Source: Dyella sp. 2HG41-7 (GTDB lineage: Bacteria; Pseudomonadota; Gammaproteobacteria; Xanthomonadales; Rhodanobacteraceae). Taken from it: a DNA stretch of 64,000 nucleotides. How positions within the stretch are numbered: the first letter of the stretch is position 1; every line of letters starts with the position of its first letter. The stretch covers positions 3,038,001 to 3,102,000 of the forward strand of contig NZ_JAJEJV010000004.1 in NCBI RefSeq assembly GCF_021390675.1. Reading direction: 5' to 3'. The notes below the pieces were generated by a model that was given only the letters and a program-made list of their open reading frames with translations, searched no databases and was not told where the DNA came from. Shown here piece after piece: positions 51,979 through 61,329 of this stretch. The position numbers and the translations under genes were made by a program.

Positions 51979-53846
51979 CGCTCCGGATAGGGATAATCGG
52001 CGTTGGAAATCGCCGGCCGCACCGCTTCCAGATGGGGCTGGTCGCGGATGAAATCGTCCGGGTAATAACCCAGATTGCGTGCGCCGCTTACTTGAAGCAG
52101 ACGCATGCGCGCGTCGATGTCCTGGTCCGAAATCGGTTGATCGGTACGCCAGTCGCGCGTCGCCACTTCGAACAGCGCGCCGTCCAAAGCATGCGGTCCT
52201 GCCTCCGAAACGCGCGCAACCAACTGCCGATACCAGCTCGCCGTATCGGCCTGCTTATCCAATTGCGGCATCGCCATAATGGCGGTGATGTTGTAGTTCG
52301 CCAGGAACAACGGCAGGCTCTGCGCAAACCACGCTTCCGACTTGGGATCGAAAATCGGCCGCGTGTAGATATTGCGCGCCGTTTTTACTTCCGGGCGCCA
52401 GCGGCGCACGCGATCCGTGAGCATCTTGGTGAAATCGATCAAGGCGGCCGTGCGTTGCTCGGGCGTCTTGTTCGCCCAAGGGCCAAGTTGATCGGTGTCG
52501 CGCAGATACGCGTCGTCTGAGAACAACAATCCGGCTTCGTCAGCATGCATCGCTAAGTCTTCGTAGACGTCGCCGACCCACTGGCGCACGCGCGGATCCC
52601 ATGGCGCAAGACGATAGTGATCGCCGCCGGGCTTCGGTTCGCCGGCCAGCGAAGGCAAGTTCGGCGCGTCCGCAAAACGGAACGCCAGTACCGGCATCCA
52701 TGCATAGACGCGAACGTGAGCGCGCGTACGCAACTGCCACGCGACGCGCGAGAACAGATCCGCGCGCATCGGCAGATGGCGCGACGGAAAATACACTGCT
52801 TCCGCGACACCGTTACCCTTCGGATCGGCATACGCCTGCAGCCAAACCTGACTGGGCTGCATGCGTTTGATGCGATCCAGAAGACGCGAAAGGTTGCGCT
52901 CCTGCTGTGCTGGATCCGGGTCGTAGACGTAATCCAGATCCACTTGCACGGCGCGCACGGGATCCGGGCGCGAGTGATGACGGATCAACCAGCCAAGGCG
53001 ATTGGCGCTGATATTGCCGCTGACCAGCAAACGCGGAATCGTATGGTCGTCGGGCGATACCGGTATGGCGTCGTCCAGACTGAAAGACACGGGCATGCCG
53101 ACGCTCGCAGCGATCTGTGTAGCGACCATGTTGTAAGCGCCATATGGCCACACGATCGCGCGCGGCCGCTGACCCGTCGCCTGCGCGATCTCATCCGAGC
53201 TGTGCTGCAGATCTTTGCGCAGTCGCTCGCTGTAGGTCGCTTCGCTTTCATACTGCGCAGAGTGTGCATCGTATTGGAGGCTGACTACAGCCGGCAGCTG
53301 ATTGCCCTGCGGATTGGCGGTAATGCCCTCGTGCAGATCCCACGTATGCGAGGCGAACTCCACCAAATCGGAGCGCTGCATCGCGCGCACGTCGTCCCAT
53401 GTCAAAAAACATTCGCGCGTGCAGGTGCTGCCGTTGTAAGGCATCTTTTCGCCGGCTGGCATATCCATCCACGAACCGACCAGCGCAGCGACGGCCGGAT
53501 AGTCGTAGGCGCGCAGCAAGGGATAGACACGCGTGTAGAAGCTTTTCAGACCGTCGTCAAAGACCAGCAATACCGAATGCGGCGGCAAACGCGTTCCGGC
53601 TTGCTTCGCCTTGATCACCTCATCAAGGCTTACGACATGATAGCCGTTGGCTTTCAACCAATCGAAATGAGCGATCAAATGATCTGTGCTGGTGGCGTCC
53701 GGATCGTGATCGCCGCTTTGCGCGACATCGTCGCGCACGTCGTGATAAGCAAGTACGATCAAGCCGGATTGCTCAGGCACGAAGTCGGCGGCGTATGCCA
53801 CGTTTGCGATCACGAAGAGCAACAGAGCGAGCAAGAGGAAGCGCAT
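51975..53846 (-). CDS. pgaB: PNAG N-deacetylase/hydrolase PgaB
   Basis: A 623-residue periplasmic protein. The signal peptide is MRFLLLALLLFVIANVAYA, without a lipobox cysteine, unlike lipoprotein PgaB of E. coli. The N-terminal polysaccharide deacetylase domain has LAYHDVRDD, VLLVFDDGLKSF and VEFASHTWDLH. The C-terminal glycoside-hydrolase-like domain has VDLDYVYDPDPAQQE, VWLQAYADPKG and LLFSDDAYLRDTD. Partial deacetylation is required for export through PgaA. The start at 53846 lies 2 nt after pgaA; the frame to 54122 is inside pgaA. Confidence 0.94.
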   Translation of the reverse strand: MRFLLLALLLFVIANVAYAADFVPEQSGLIVLAYHDVRDDVAQSGDHDPDATSTDHLIAHFDWLKANGYHVVSLDEVIKAKQAGTRLPPHSVLLVFDDGLKSFYTRVYPLLRAYDYPAVAALVGSWMDMPAGEKMPYNGSTCTRECFLTWDDVRAMQRSDLVEFASHTWDLHEGITANPQGNQLPAVVSLQYDAHSAQYESEATYSERLRKDLQHSSDEIAQATGQRPRAIVWPYGAYNMVATQIAASVGMPVSFSLDDAIPVSPDDHTIPRLLVSGNISANRLGWLIRHHSRPDPVRAVQVDLDYVYDPDPAQQERNLSRLLDRIKRMQPSQVWLQAYADPKGNGVAEAVYFPSRHLPMRADLFSRVAWQLRTRAHVRVYAWMPVLAFRFADAPNLPSLAGEPKPGGDHYRLAPWDPRVRQWVGDVYEDLAMHADEAGLLFSDDAYLRDTDQLGPWANKTPEQRTAALIDFTKMLTDRVRRWRPEVKTARNIYTRPIFDPKSEAWFAQSLPLFLANYNITAIMAMPQLDKQADTASWYRQLVARVSEAGPHALDGALFEVATRDWRTDQPISDQDIDARMRLLQVSGARNLGYYPDDFIRDQPHLEAVRPAISNADYPYPER

Positions 53847-53848
53847 TG

Positions 53849-55936
53849 TCACTCTCCCCAATGCACGTTCAAATCGAGCACGACACGCGATTCGTGCCGA
53901 CCGTCGTAAGGTTGCCAATGCCAACTCACGCCCCAGCCGAACTTCAAGCCCGCGTGCGGTTGGAAAATCTGGCCGTAGCGCGCGCTGGCCATCCAGCCGG
54001 TGGCGAAGTTGCGTTCGCCGTAACGGCCGGCGCTGAAATCGAAGCGCTGATTCCAGACGCGATCGCTGTATTGATTGAGCACGTTTTGCAACACACCGGT
54101 CAGCGCGTAGGAGCGATCCCACGACGGATTGAAGTACGGCCGGTCGATTTCGCTGTTGGTCGATCCGCCGATTTCCACGCCGCCGTCAAACGTCACGTTC
54201 GGCCCGGTGTGCAGACGCTGCACCACATCGCCAAGCCAGCCTTTGCGCACGTTGCCGTCGGTAAAACGATCGCGATATACATCCAAGCGCGCGGACGTCA
54301 GTTCGCTCGCACGCCACTGCACGGCGGTGCTGAAAGTTTTGCCGGTGATACCGTAGTACTGCGCACGCAGCGGAATATCAGCGCCCGCGCTGCTCCAATC
54401 GGAGGTCCACGACCAGCGGTCGCTGATGGCCCAGTTGAAGCCGGCTTCGAAGTCCGTGCGGCGCACGTAATGATCGGCGGAAGGCAAGGCCTGCACGTAG
54501 TACTCAACGTTCGGCACAAAGCCCTGAATGCCCAGGCCGGCACGATCTCTCGATGCTTGCCCTTCGGGCAACGCGGCAGACGAGGCGCGCGCCAGTGCGA
54601 GCACGCGCCAATGATCGCCGATCAGCGGACTCGCCAGCGTCGCCTGCGTTTCCTGATCGCGGTCGCCGTAATCGGGGCTGTTGCCCCAGCCGTTGTCGTG
54701 CGTGATATCCAGCTGCCAACCGCGCTGGCGATCCCATGCCTCCAACGCATTCTGCACGCGGCCGCTGCGTCCGGCTTGCGTTTGGGCTTGGTCGATCGAC
54801 GCTTGCGCGCCGGCATAGTCGTAAACCGCGCGCTGCGCTTCGGCTTCATCCAAGTCGGCGGAGGCGTCGTGCTCGTCTTCGATGGATGCGGCGATCTTCA
54901 AGGTTTCCGCGGCACGGCGCGGCCACCCGCGCGCAAGTTCGGCCATCGCCAACTGACGGCGCAGATCCACATTACCCGGCGCTTCGGCGCACATGGCGGC
55001 GAGTCGTGTGTAGCTTTCCTGCAGTTGGCCCGCGTCTTCATGCAATTGCACGGAAACGCTATCGGCGTCAACTTTGCGCGAATTCTGCGTGTTGCCTCGC
55101 CCGCTCGATGCACGCCGCCAACGAGGCTCGTCTTTCGCCAACTTGTCGATGGTGGAAAGCGCGTCGTGGATGCGGCCGGCATCGAAGTACGCGTAAGCGA
55201 GACCGATGCGGGGATCCGAATCGCTAGCATCGTACGGACCGGGATCTCGCCTCATGCCGTCTTCATACAAGGCCACCGCTTCGCGCGGCTGATGTTTTTG
55301 CGAGAAGGCGTCGGCCACCGCCCATTCCGCATACGGCGGCAGCGCGATGTTTTGTTGTTTCAACGACGCATAGACGGAGAGCACTTCATCGGCCCGATCC
55401 GCTTGATCCAGCGCGACCAGCAAATCGAGTTGCGCGCGTCTGCGCACGTCTGCGGGCGCGGATGTGTCGTTGGCCAAACGTTGAATATCGTCGATGGCTT
55501 TATCCGCTTCGGCGTACGGATGCGTCGCATCGGCGGGCACGCCTTTCGCCCAACGCACTTCGTGGGACGCGTAATCGGCCCTGAGCTGCACGCGCTCGGC
55601 ATCGCTGAGCGCGGGCGAGATCTTCGCAGCCAGCTCGTTAGCGCGCGCGGACGCACCCAATTCCGAAAGCAGCTGGACGCACAACAACTGCGCACTGCGA
55701 TCGTTCGGCCAACTTGCCAACACATCCTCACAATGGGCAAGTGCTTCCACTCGGTGACCCGCGCTACGCTCGGAGCGCGCCAGCGACAGCAGCGCGTCGT
55801 GATCCGACGCGCTCTTCGCGGCGCCCGCTTCGCACGTTCCGCACAACGCGAGCGCGACAAAAGCCGCCAGCGCCGCGCGCCGAAACTCCGCCGCGTTCGC
55901 TGTTGATTTCCCTATTTTTTGACCGCACTTCTGCAT
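53849..55936 (-). CDS. pgaA: PNAG outer-membrane export porin PgaA
   Basis: A 695-residue protein with an N-terminal signal sequence (AALAAFVALALCGTCEAGAA), a TPR-rich periplasmic half (about residues 45-390; e.g. ALAHCEDVLASWPNDRSAQLL, GLAYAYFDAGRIHDALSTI) and a C-terminal 16-strand barrel with alternating strands ending VVLDLNVHWGE (aromatic-poor terminus). It exports deacetylated PNAG. The ATG at 55936 lacks a clear ribosome site, so the exact start may differ. It begins the pgaABCD operon. Confidence 0.93.
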   Translation of the reverse strand: MQKCGQKIGKSTANAAEFRRAALAAFVALALCGTCEAGAAKSASDHDALLSLARSERSAGHRVEALAHCEDVLASWPNDRSAQLLCVQLLSELGASARANELAAKISPALSDAERVQLRADYASHEVRWAKGVPADATHPYAEADKAIDDIQRLANDTSAPADVRRRAQLDLLVALDQADRADEVLSVYASLKQQNIALPPYAEWAVADAFSQKHQPREAVALYEDGMRRDPGPYDASDSDPRIGLAYAYFDAGRIHDALSTIDKLAKDEPRWRRASSGRGNTQNSRKVDADSVSVQLHEDAGQLQESYTRLAAMCAEAPGNVDLRRQLAMAELARGWPRRAAETLKIAASIEDEHDASADLDEAEAQRAVYDYAGAQASIDQAQTQAGRSGRVQNALEAWDRQRGWQLDITHDNGWGNSPDYGDRDQETQATLASPLIGDHWRVLALARASSAALPEGQASRDRAGLGIQGFVPNVEYYVQALPSADHYVRRTDFEAGFNWAISDRWSWTSDWSSAGADIPLRAQYYGITGKTFSTAVQWRASELTSARLDVYRDRFTDGNVRKGWLGDVVQRLHTGPNVTFDGGVEIGGSTNSEIDRPYFNPSWDRSYALTGVLQNVLNQYSDRVWNQRFDFSAGRYGERNFATGWMASARYGQIFQPHAGLKFGWGVSWHWQPYDGRHESRVVLDLNVHWGE

Positions 55937-56315
55937 CGCAAGAGTCGCCCAATGCGCCTAAGGTGAAAACCGAAAGCCCGGTGAAGTCGCTTTCCACTGC
56001 TTCCTCGAACTCATCGCTTGTTGGATAGTTCGCAAGAATCGGGCCATCTTGGATGGCTGTGAATTTCAGACGTGCGCGCGCGGTCTTTCGTTTTTGACAT
56101 ACGTGAAGGCCGTCTTTGCGAAAACCCGGAAGCAATCACAAGTCATTGATTTATATTGACAAAAAGACACGCAAGATCAGCTTCGCTACGCCTTGTGAAG
56201 ACGGTGCGCAAAAGCGCGTTATTTGCGCGAGGTATGTCGTAATTGGTCAGCCGACTGTTTTAGGTCACTTTCGTCCCAACGCGTGGGCGCAACGCCGGAA
56301 GCTCTTCATCATTTC
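55937..56315 (-). other. Upstream region of pgaA, no supported gene
   Basis: About 380 nt separate pgaA from the lspA terminator. An AT-richer patch (56140-56165) contains TATAAA on the minus strand and is a plausible promoter area for the pga operon, but no well-spaced -35 box is visible. A minus-strand frame (56135 down into pgaA) gives a plausible-looking peptide but overlaps pgaA out of frame. I see no strong hairpin other than the terminator beyond it. Confidence 0.4.
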
Positions 56316-56348
56316 GAAAAAACAAAAGGCCTGCACGCAGGCAGGCCT
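56316..56348 (-). terminator. Intrinsic terminator after lspA
   Basis: On the minus strand AGGCCTGC and GCAGGCCT (8 bp, 6-nt loop) are followed by TTTGTTTTTT. It lies 22-54 nt past the lspA stop and ends the murJ-ribF-ileS-lspA series. Confidence 0.85.
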
Positions 56349-56369
56349 CTTTCGGTTTTCAAAGCCGCT

Positions 56370-56858
56370 TCACTTCCCTGATGCGGGTCGCAAACCGAAC
56401 AGGATCAATAGCACGGCGCCGACGCAGATGCCGCAGTCAGCCACATTGAACGTGGGGTAATACCAGTCGCGGTAATACACCTGGATGAAATCGGTGACCT
56501 GCGATGCGTGCAAACGATCGATCACGTTGCCAAGCGCGCCGCCGATCACCAACGACAGCGGCAGCGCTGTGCGCCATTCGCGCCGTGCAGTGCGCGCCAG
56601 CCAAATCACCAGCGCCACAGTGATGACCGCCGCGAGCAACACGAAAAACCAGCGCTGCCAGCCGCTGCTTTGCGCGAGAAAACTGAAAGCCGCGCCGGTG
56701 TTGAACGCCAGTGTCCAATTGAGCAAGCCAGGTATCACCGCGTGCGGCGATCCAGGAGGCTGCAATGCGGTCACTGCCCACCATTTGGTGAGCTGATCGA
56801 GAAGGATCACCAACAAGGAAAACGACAGCCAGGGGAGAGCGTTGGGTTTGGGATGCAT
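56370..56858 (-). CDS. lspA: Lipoprotein signal peptidase (signal peptidase II)
   Basis: A 162-residue aspartyl protease with four helices that cleaves prolipoprotein signal peptides. It has motif ILLDQLTKWWAV, the conserved FNTGAAFSFLA and the catalytic aspartates in GGALGNVIDRL and FNVADCGICVG. The ATG at 56858 follows GAGA; a frame to 56963 enters the palindromic repeat (residues PTPSLPCMQGRG) and is not genuine. It follows ileS as usual. Confidence 0.96.
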   Translation of the reverse strand: MHPKPNALPWLSFSLLVILLDQLTKWWAVTALQPPGSPHAVIPGLLNWTLAFNTGAAFSFLAQSSGWQRWFFVLLAAVITVALVIWLARTARREWRTALPLSLVIGGALGNVIDRLHASQVTDFIQVYYRDWYYPTFNVADCGICVGAVLLILFGLRPASGK

Positions 56859-56893
56859 GGTCTTCTCATTAATGACAGTGCAATGCCGAATGG

Positions 56894-57017
56894 CTCCCCT
56901 CCCCTGCATGCAGGGGAGGGATGGGGTGGGGTTGCATGAGCTTGCGTCACTTTTGAAGTTCAACGCGAGAATGCTTCACCCCACCCCAACCCTCCCCTAC
57001 TACACGTAGGGGAGGGA
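56894..57017. repeat. Paired palindromic intergenic repeat, copy 3 (ileS-lspA)
   Basis: The left half (56894-56931) has palindrome CTCCCCTGCATGCAGGGGAG followed by GGATGGGGTGGGG. The right half (56978-57017) is the mirror image CACCCCACCCCAACCCTCCCC with loop TACTACACGTA. It is the same head-to-head design as copies 1, 2 and 4, with GGTGGGG instead of GGTGAGGGG, and a CTTGCG just inside. It lies between the ileS stop and lspA, inside one transcription unit. Confidence 0.85.
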
Positions 57018-57034
57018 GCAGGTTTGCAACAGCG

Positions 57035-59893
57035 TTAGAACCAGCGGCGCTCTTCGCCCGGTCCTTCCACGTTGCTCACGCAACGGCTGCAGATTTCCGG
57101 ATGATTCGGATTGCTGCCGACGTCGTCGCGGCGATGCCAGCAACGAATGCATTTGGCCGCATCACTGACGCTGGCCGCTACGTACACCTCGCCACCTTCG
57201 AGCTGCACGGCGGCGGCATCGTCGGGTCGCGGCTGCAACGGCGCAAAGCTCAATTCGGAGGTGATGAAGAAGAAGCGCAATTCGTCTGCGGTGGCTGCGT
57301 AGCGCTCCGTCGTCGCAGGATCGGCGTGCAGCACGAGCTTCGCTTCCAGCGCCGCGCCGATGCGTTCGCCTTTGCGCATTTCTTCCAGCACGCGCGACGC
57401 CGTGTCGCGCATCGCCAAAAGATCGGCCCAATAACGGCGCTGTTCCGACGAGCTTTGCGTGTTGGTCAATCCGTCGTACCAAGTTTCGAACAGCACGCTT
57501 TCGCCGCGTTCGCTCGGCATGTGCTGCCAGATTTCTTCGGCGGTGAACGACAGCACCGGCGCCAGCCAACGCACCATCGCTTCCAGGATGCGATACATCG
57601 CGCTCTGCGCGCTGCGCCGGCCGAGGCTTTCGGTCGGCATGGTGTAGAGGCGATCCTTGGTGATATCCAAATACAGCGCGCCCATTTCGTTGGTGCAGAA
57701 GTTCTGCACGCGTTGCACGATCTCCGGGAAATCGTGGCGGTCGTACGCGGCGATCACCGCTTGCTGCACATCGTAAGCCTGCGCGACGGCCCACTGATCG
57801 AGCAGCAGACTGTTCTCCGTCGGCACCAGATGCTTGGCCGGATCGAAACCGTCGAGATTGCCGAGCAGGAAGCGCGCAGTATTGCGAATGCGGCGATACG
57901 CGTCCGCCACGCGCTTCAGAATTTCGTCGGACACCGACATCTCGTTGCGATAGTCGGCCGACGCCACCCACAAACGCAGAATGTCGGCGCCGAGCGTGTC
58001 CATCACCTTCTGCGGCGCCACCACGTTGCCCTGCGATTTGGACATCTTGCGGCCCTGCCCGTCCACGGTGAAGCCGTGCGTCAGCAGCGCCTTGTACGGC
58101 GGTTGGCCGTCCAACATCGACGAGGTGAGCAGCGAGGAATGGAACCAGCCACGATGCTGATCGGAGCCTTCCAGATACAAATCGGCAGGGAACGCGGAGA
58201 TATCCACGTGCGAACCGCGCAGGACATGCCAATGCGTGGTGCCGGAATCGAACCACACGTCCAAGGTGTCGCGGTTTTTCTCATACAACGGCGCTTCTTC
58301 CGCGCTGAGAAAATCGCTGGGTTCGATGCTTTGCCACGCCTCGATGCCATCTTGCTCGATGCGCTTGGCGACTTCTTCCAGCAACTCTGGCGTACGCGGA
58401 TGCAGCGCACCGGTTTCGCGATGCACGAAAAACGCCATCGGCACGCCCCACTGACGCTGGCGCGACAAAGTCCAGTCCGGACGATTGGCGATCATCGCGT
58501 GCAGACGCTGCTTGCCCCACGCCGGATAGAACTTGGTGGCTTCGATGCCTTCCAGCGCGGTTTCGCGCAGCGTTTTACCGCCTTCTTTCGGCACGACATC
58601 CATGCCCGCGAACCACTGCGAGGTGGCGCGATAAATCACCGGCGTTTTGTGGCGCCAGCAATGCATGTAGCTGTGCGTGTATTTCTGCTGATGCAGCAGC
58701 GAACCGGCTTGATCCAACGCTTCGACGATCTTCTGATTGGCCTTCCAAATAAACAGACCGCCGAACAGCGGCAGCGTCGACGCGTAGTGACCATCGCCCA
58801 TCACCGGATTGATGATGTCGGCATCCAGCATGCCGTGCGCTTTGCACGACAAAAAGTCTTCCACGCCGTAGGCCGGCGACGAATGCACGATGCCCGTGCC
58901 GGTATCCAACGTAACGTAGTCGCCGAAATACACCGGCGACAAACGCGCATAGCCCGGATCGACCGCATACAGCGGATGACGGAAACGCAATTCGCCCAGC
59001 GCGCTACCCGGCACGGAGGCCACGATTTGGCCTTCCAAACCGTATGTCTTTAAACACTCTTCCACGCGCTCAGTCGCGAGAATCAGCATACCCTTGGGCG
59101 TATCGACCAGGCTGTAGCTGAATTCCGGATGCAGATTGAGCGCCTGATTGGCGGGAATCGTCCACGGCGTAGTGGTCCAGATCACGATCTGGCCGTTGGG
59201 CTTGGGCAGCGTTTGCAGACCGAACGCTTTCGCGACGGCGGCGGGATCGTCGAACGCAAAACCGACGTCGATGGCGATATCGGTCTTGTCGTCGTACTCC
59301 ACTTCCGCTTCGGCCAGCGCCGAACCGCAATCGAAGCACCAATTCACCGGCTTCAGGCCGCGATAGATATAACCCTTGCGCAGCATCTCCGAGAGCGCGC
59401 GGATTTCCGACGCTTCGTTGAAATGATCCATCGTGAGATACGGGCGATCCCACTCGCCCAGCACGCCGAGGCGCTTGAAGTCGGCCTTCTGCGCTTCGAT
59501 CTGCTCGGCGGCATAGGCGCGCGCTTTGCGCTGCACTTCAGCTGCCGGCAGGTTTTTGCCGAATTTCTTTTCGATCTGGATTTCGATCGGCATGCCGTGG
59601 CAATCCCAGCCGGGCACATAAGGCGCCTGGAAACCGGCCAGCACCTTCGACTTGACGACGATGTCCTTCAGAATCTTGTTGACCGCGTGACCGATATGGA
59701 TCGCGCCGTTCGCATACGGCGGCCCGTCGTGCAGCACAAACAGCGGACGGCCGACCGTCTTGGCCTGGATCTGGTGATAACGGTCCGCTTTTTCCCATTC
59801 GGCCAGCCAACCCGGTTCGCGCTTGGGCAGATCGCCGCGCATCGGGAAGGTGGTTTGCGGCAGGTTGATGGTGCTCTTGTAGTCCTGGGTCAT
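57035..59893 (-). CDS. ileS: Isoleucyl-tRNA synthetase
   Basis: A 952-residue class I synthetase. It has the HIGH motif in [19 protein letters not shown], the CP1 editing domain ([26 protein letters not shown]), the KMSKS motif in [14 protein letters not shown] and a C-terminal zinc finger [14 protein letters not shown] ... CSRCV. Length is typical of the eubacterial form. It lies between ribF and lspA. The 452-nt upstream gap holds a large inverted-repeat element, unusual for a ribF-ileS junction. Confidence 0.98.
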   Translation of the reverse strand: MTQDYKSTINLPQTTFPMRGDLPKREPGWLAEWEKADRYHQIQAKTVGRPLFVLHDGPPYANGAIHIGHAVNKILKDIVVKSKVLAGFQAPYVPGWDCHGMPIEIQIEKKFGKNLPAAEVQRKARAYAAEQIEAQKADFKRLGVLGEWDRPYLTMDHFNEASEIRALSEMLRKGYIYRGLKPVNWCFDCGSALAEAEVEYDDKTDIAIDVGFAFDDPAAVAKAFGLQTLPKPNGQIVIWTTTPWTIPANQALNLHPEFSYSLVDTPKGMLILATERVEECLKTYGLEGQIVASVPGSALGELRFRHPLYAVDPGYARLSPVYFGDYVTLDTGTGIVHSSPAYGVEDFLSCKAHGMLDADIINPVMGDGHYASTLPLFGGLFIWKANQKIVEALDQAGSLLHQQKYTHSYMHCWRHKTPVIYRATSQWFAGMDVVPKEGGKTLRETALEGIEATKFYPAWGKQRLHAMIANRPDWTLSRQRQWGVPMAFFVHRETGALHPRTPELLEEVAKRIEQDGIEAWQSIEPSDFLSAEEAPLYEKNRDTLDVWFDSGTTHWHVLRGSHVDISAFPADLYLEGSDQHRGWFHSSLLTSSMLDGQPPYKALLTHGFTVDGQGRKMSKSQGNVVAPQKVMDTLGADILRLWVASADYRNEMSVSDEILKRVADAYRRIRNTARFLLGNLDGFDPAKHLVPTENSLLLDQWAVAQAYDVQQAVIAAYDRHDFPEIVQRVQNFCTNEMGALYLDITKDRLYTMPTESLGRRSAQSAMYRILEAMVRWLAPVLSFTAEEIWQHMPSERGESVLFETWYDGLTNTQSSSEQRRYWADLLAMRDTASRVLEEMRKGERIGAALEAKLVLHADPATTERYAATADELRFFFITSELSFAPLQPRPDDAAAVQLEGGEVYVAASVSDAAKCIRCWHRRDDVGSNPNHPEICSRCVSNVEGPGEERRWF

Positions 59894-59982
59894 CGCTCGG
59901 GCGCCGTGTTTTACGGTGATTCCGCTTCGATGCCTGCAGGGGAACCGAAGCCGTGCTGGGTTGCTCGCCGCGCGCGGCGGTC

Positions 59983-60253
59983 AAGGGTGACCTGCGCACG
60001 CATTCGTAGTCGGCACCGGCTCTGTTTGCTCGCAGCTCACAGGGGCATCGGTGAAAGCAGACTGGCTGTCTGTTGAACCGATGCCCCGAAGAGATGCGGG
60101 CAAACAGAGCCGGCCCTTCGGGTGACTTATGAGAGCGCCGCGGGCTGCGCCCCACGGCTTGGAAAGACAGCCAGTCTTCCCTGCGCCGCGCGACACACCC
60201 CGCGGCGCTCTCATAAGTCATGACGACTACGAATGCGTGCGCAGGTCACCCTT
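59983..60253. repeat. 271-bp nested inverted-repeat element with complementary hairpin loops
   Basis: Perfect terminal inverted repeats of 30 bp (59983-60012 and 60224-60253) enclose two arms. Arm 1: 14-bp stem 60016-60029/60100-60113 and an 11-bp stem 60042-60052/60077-60087, topped by a 5-bp hairpin CAGAC-TGGCT-GTCTG. Arm 2: 22-bp stem 60123-60144/60199-60220, topped by a hairpin with loop AGCCA. The two terminal hairpins (60059-60071 and 60165-60177) are 13-nt perfect complements, so they could kiss. No reading frame inside is convincing. It may be a MITE-like element, a structured RNA or an ileS leader. Confidence 0.9.
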
Positions 60254-60344
60254 AACGCACGCGCTTCGGCGAGTGCTCGTCAAATAATAATGATCGCCGC
60301 CACCGTGACGGTGGACAGAATGTGCAAGCGGGTCATGGTGTTGC
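60254..60344 (-). other. Short spacer between the inverted-repeat element and ribF
   Basis: Ninety-one nucleotides separate the element from the ribF stop. It contains a small AT-rich stretch (CAAATAATAATGATC) and nothing I can assign. Together with the element and the 89 nt before ileS it makes up the whole ribF-ileS gap. Confidence 0.4.
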
Positions 60345-61313
60345 TCATGATGTGGCCTGGGTCGCATCGATCAATGCCGGGTTCATCCCTAAGATTTCCC
60401 GGGCGGAACGTGCATCATGCCGCATTTGGGCGGTTAATGCGTCTAAACCGTCGAATTTCATCTCGTCGCGCAGCTTGGCCACGAACTCCACCGCCATGCG
60501 CTGCCCGTAGAGATCGCCCTCGAAATCGAACAGATGCACTTCCAGCAGGGGCTCGGCCACTTCGTTGACCGTGGGCCGCTTGCCCAGGCTCGCCACGCCC
60601 GGCCAGCTGCATTCGCTTTCGCCCAGGCCGACGCGCACCGCGAAAATGCCGTGGACCGGGGTGACCCGTTCGCGCAGATGAATGTTGGCCGTGGGAAACC
60701 CCAGCGTGCGCCCGAGCTGGTTGCCGTATTCCACCTTGCCTTCGATCACGAAGGGGCGACCCAGCAATGGCGCTACCGCACCGAAATTGCCCGCGCCGAG
60801 CAACGCCCTCACGCGACTGGCGGACACGCGTTCGCCGTCCAGCAAAACGGCGGGCATGGTGTGCGCGCCGAACCCGCGCTCTGCGCCAAGGCGCTCCAGC
60901 AACGCAACGTCGCCGGCACGCTTATGTCCAAAACGAAAATCCGCGCCGACCCACACTTCGCGCACGCCGAGCCGGTCGATCAACACACGTTGCACGAACT
61001 CTTCGGGCGACATGGCCGTCAACGCCTGGTTGAATCGCAACAGCAATGTGTGCTCCATGCCCGACGCGGCGAAGCCAAGCAGCTTTTCGCGCACGCTGGA
61101 AAGGCGCGGCACCGGCTCCTTGGAGAAATATGCACGCGGCAACGGCTCGAAACTCACCACGATGGGCGAACAGCCGAGCGCCTGCGCGCGCTGGCGCACT
61201 TCGCTGAGCAGAGCTTGATGGCCACGATGCAAGCCGTCGAACGCACCGACCGCAACCACGCTGCCGCCGGGCGCCAAACACGGCCCCGCGACGTCCCGGG
61301 ACAGTTTCATCAT
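60345..61313 (-). CDS. ribF: Bifunctional riboflavin kinase/FAD synthetase
   Basis: A 322-residue enzyme that makes FMN and FAD. The N-terminal adenylyltransferase domain has VVAVGAFDGLHRGHQALL (HxGH-like), FNQALTAMSPEEFVQRVL and VGADFRFGHKRAGD. The C-terminal kinase domain has LGRTLGFPTANIHL and the ending DLYGQRMAVEFVAKLRDEMKF. The start is probably ATG 61313 or 61310; the frame to 61337 overlaps murJ. Order murJ-ribF-ileS-lspA is common in gammaproteobacteria. Confidence 0.95.
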   Translation of the reverse strand: MMKLSRDVAGPCLAPGGSVVAVGAFDGLHRGHQALLSEVRQRAQALGCSPIVVSFEPLPRAYFSKEPVPRLSSVREKLLGFAASGMEHTLLLRFNQALTAMSPEEFVQRVLIDRLGVREVWVGADFRFGHKRAGDVALLERLGAERGFGAHTMPAVLLDGERVSASRVRALLGAGNFGAVAPLLGRPFVIEGKVEYGNQLGRTLGFPTANIHLRERVTPVHGIFAVRVGLGESECSWPGVASLGKRPTVNEVAEPLLEVHLFDFEGDLYGQRMAVEFVAKLRDEMKFDGLDALTAQMRHDARSAREILGMNPALIDATQATS

Positions 61314-61329
61314 CCGACCAGTATAACGG

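Noticed and set aside
53795-55906. A 703-residue open frame antisense to pgaA.
   Set aside because: Complementary to a well-supported pgaA. The peptide is Arg/His-rich and lacks any recognisable domain.
55764-56135. A minus-strand frame upstream of pgaA giving the peptide LKFTAIQDGPILANYPTSD and beyond.
   Set aside because: The first half looks protein-like, but the second half overlaps pgaA out of frame and turns Arg/Gly-rich. There is no ribosome site and I recognise no family. Homologue search of residues 20-75 would decide.
57101-59053. A 650-residue open frame antisense to ileS.
   Set aside because: A shadow of ileS, rich in His/Arg/Gln, with no ribosome site or motif.
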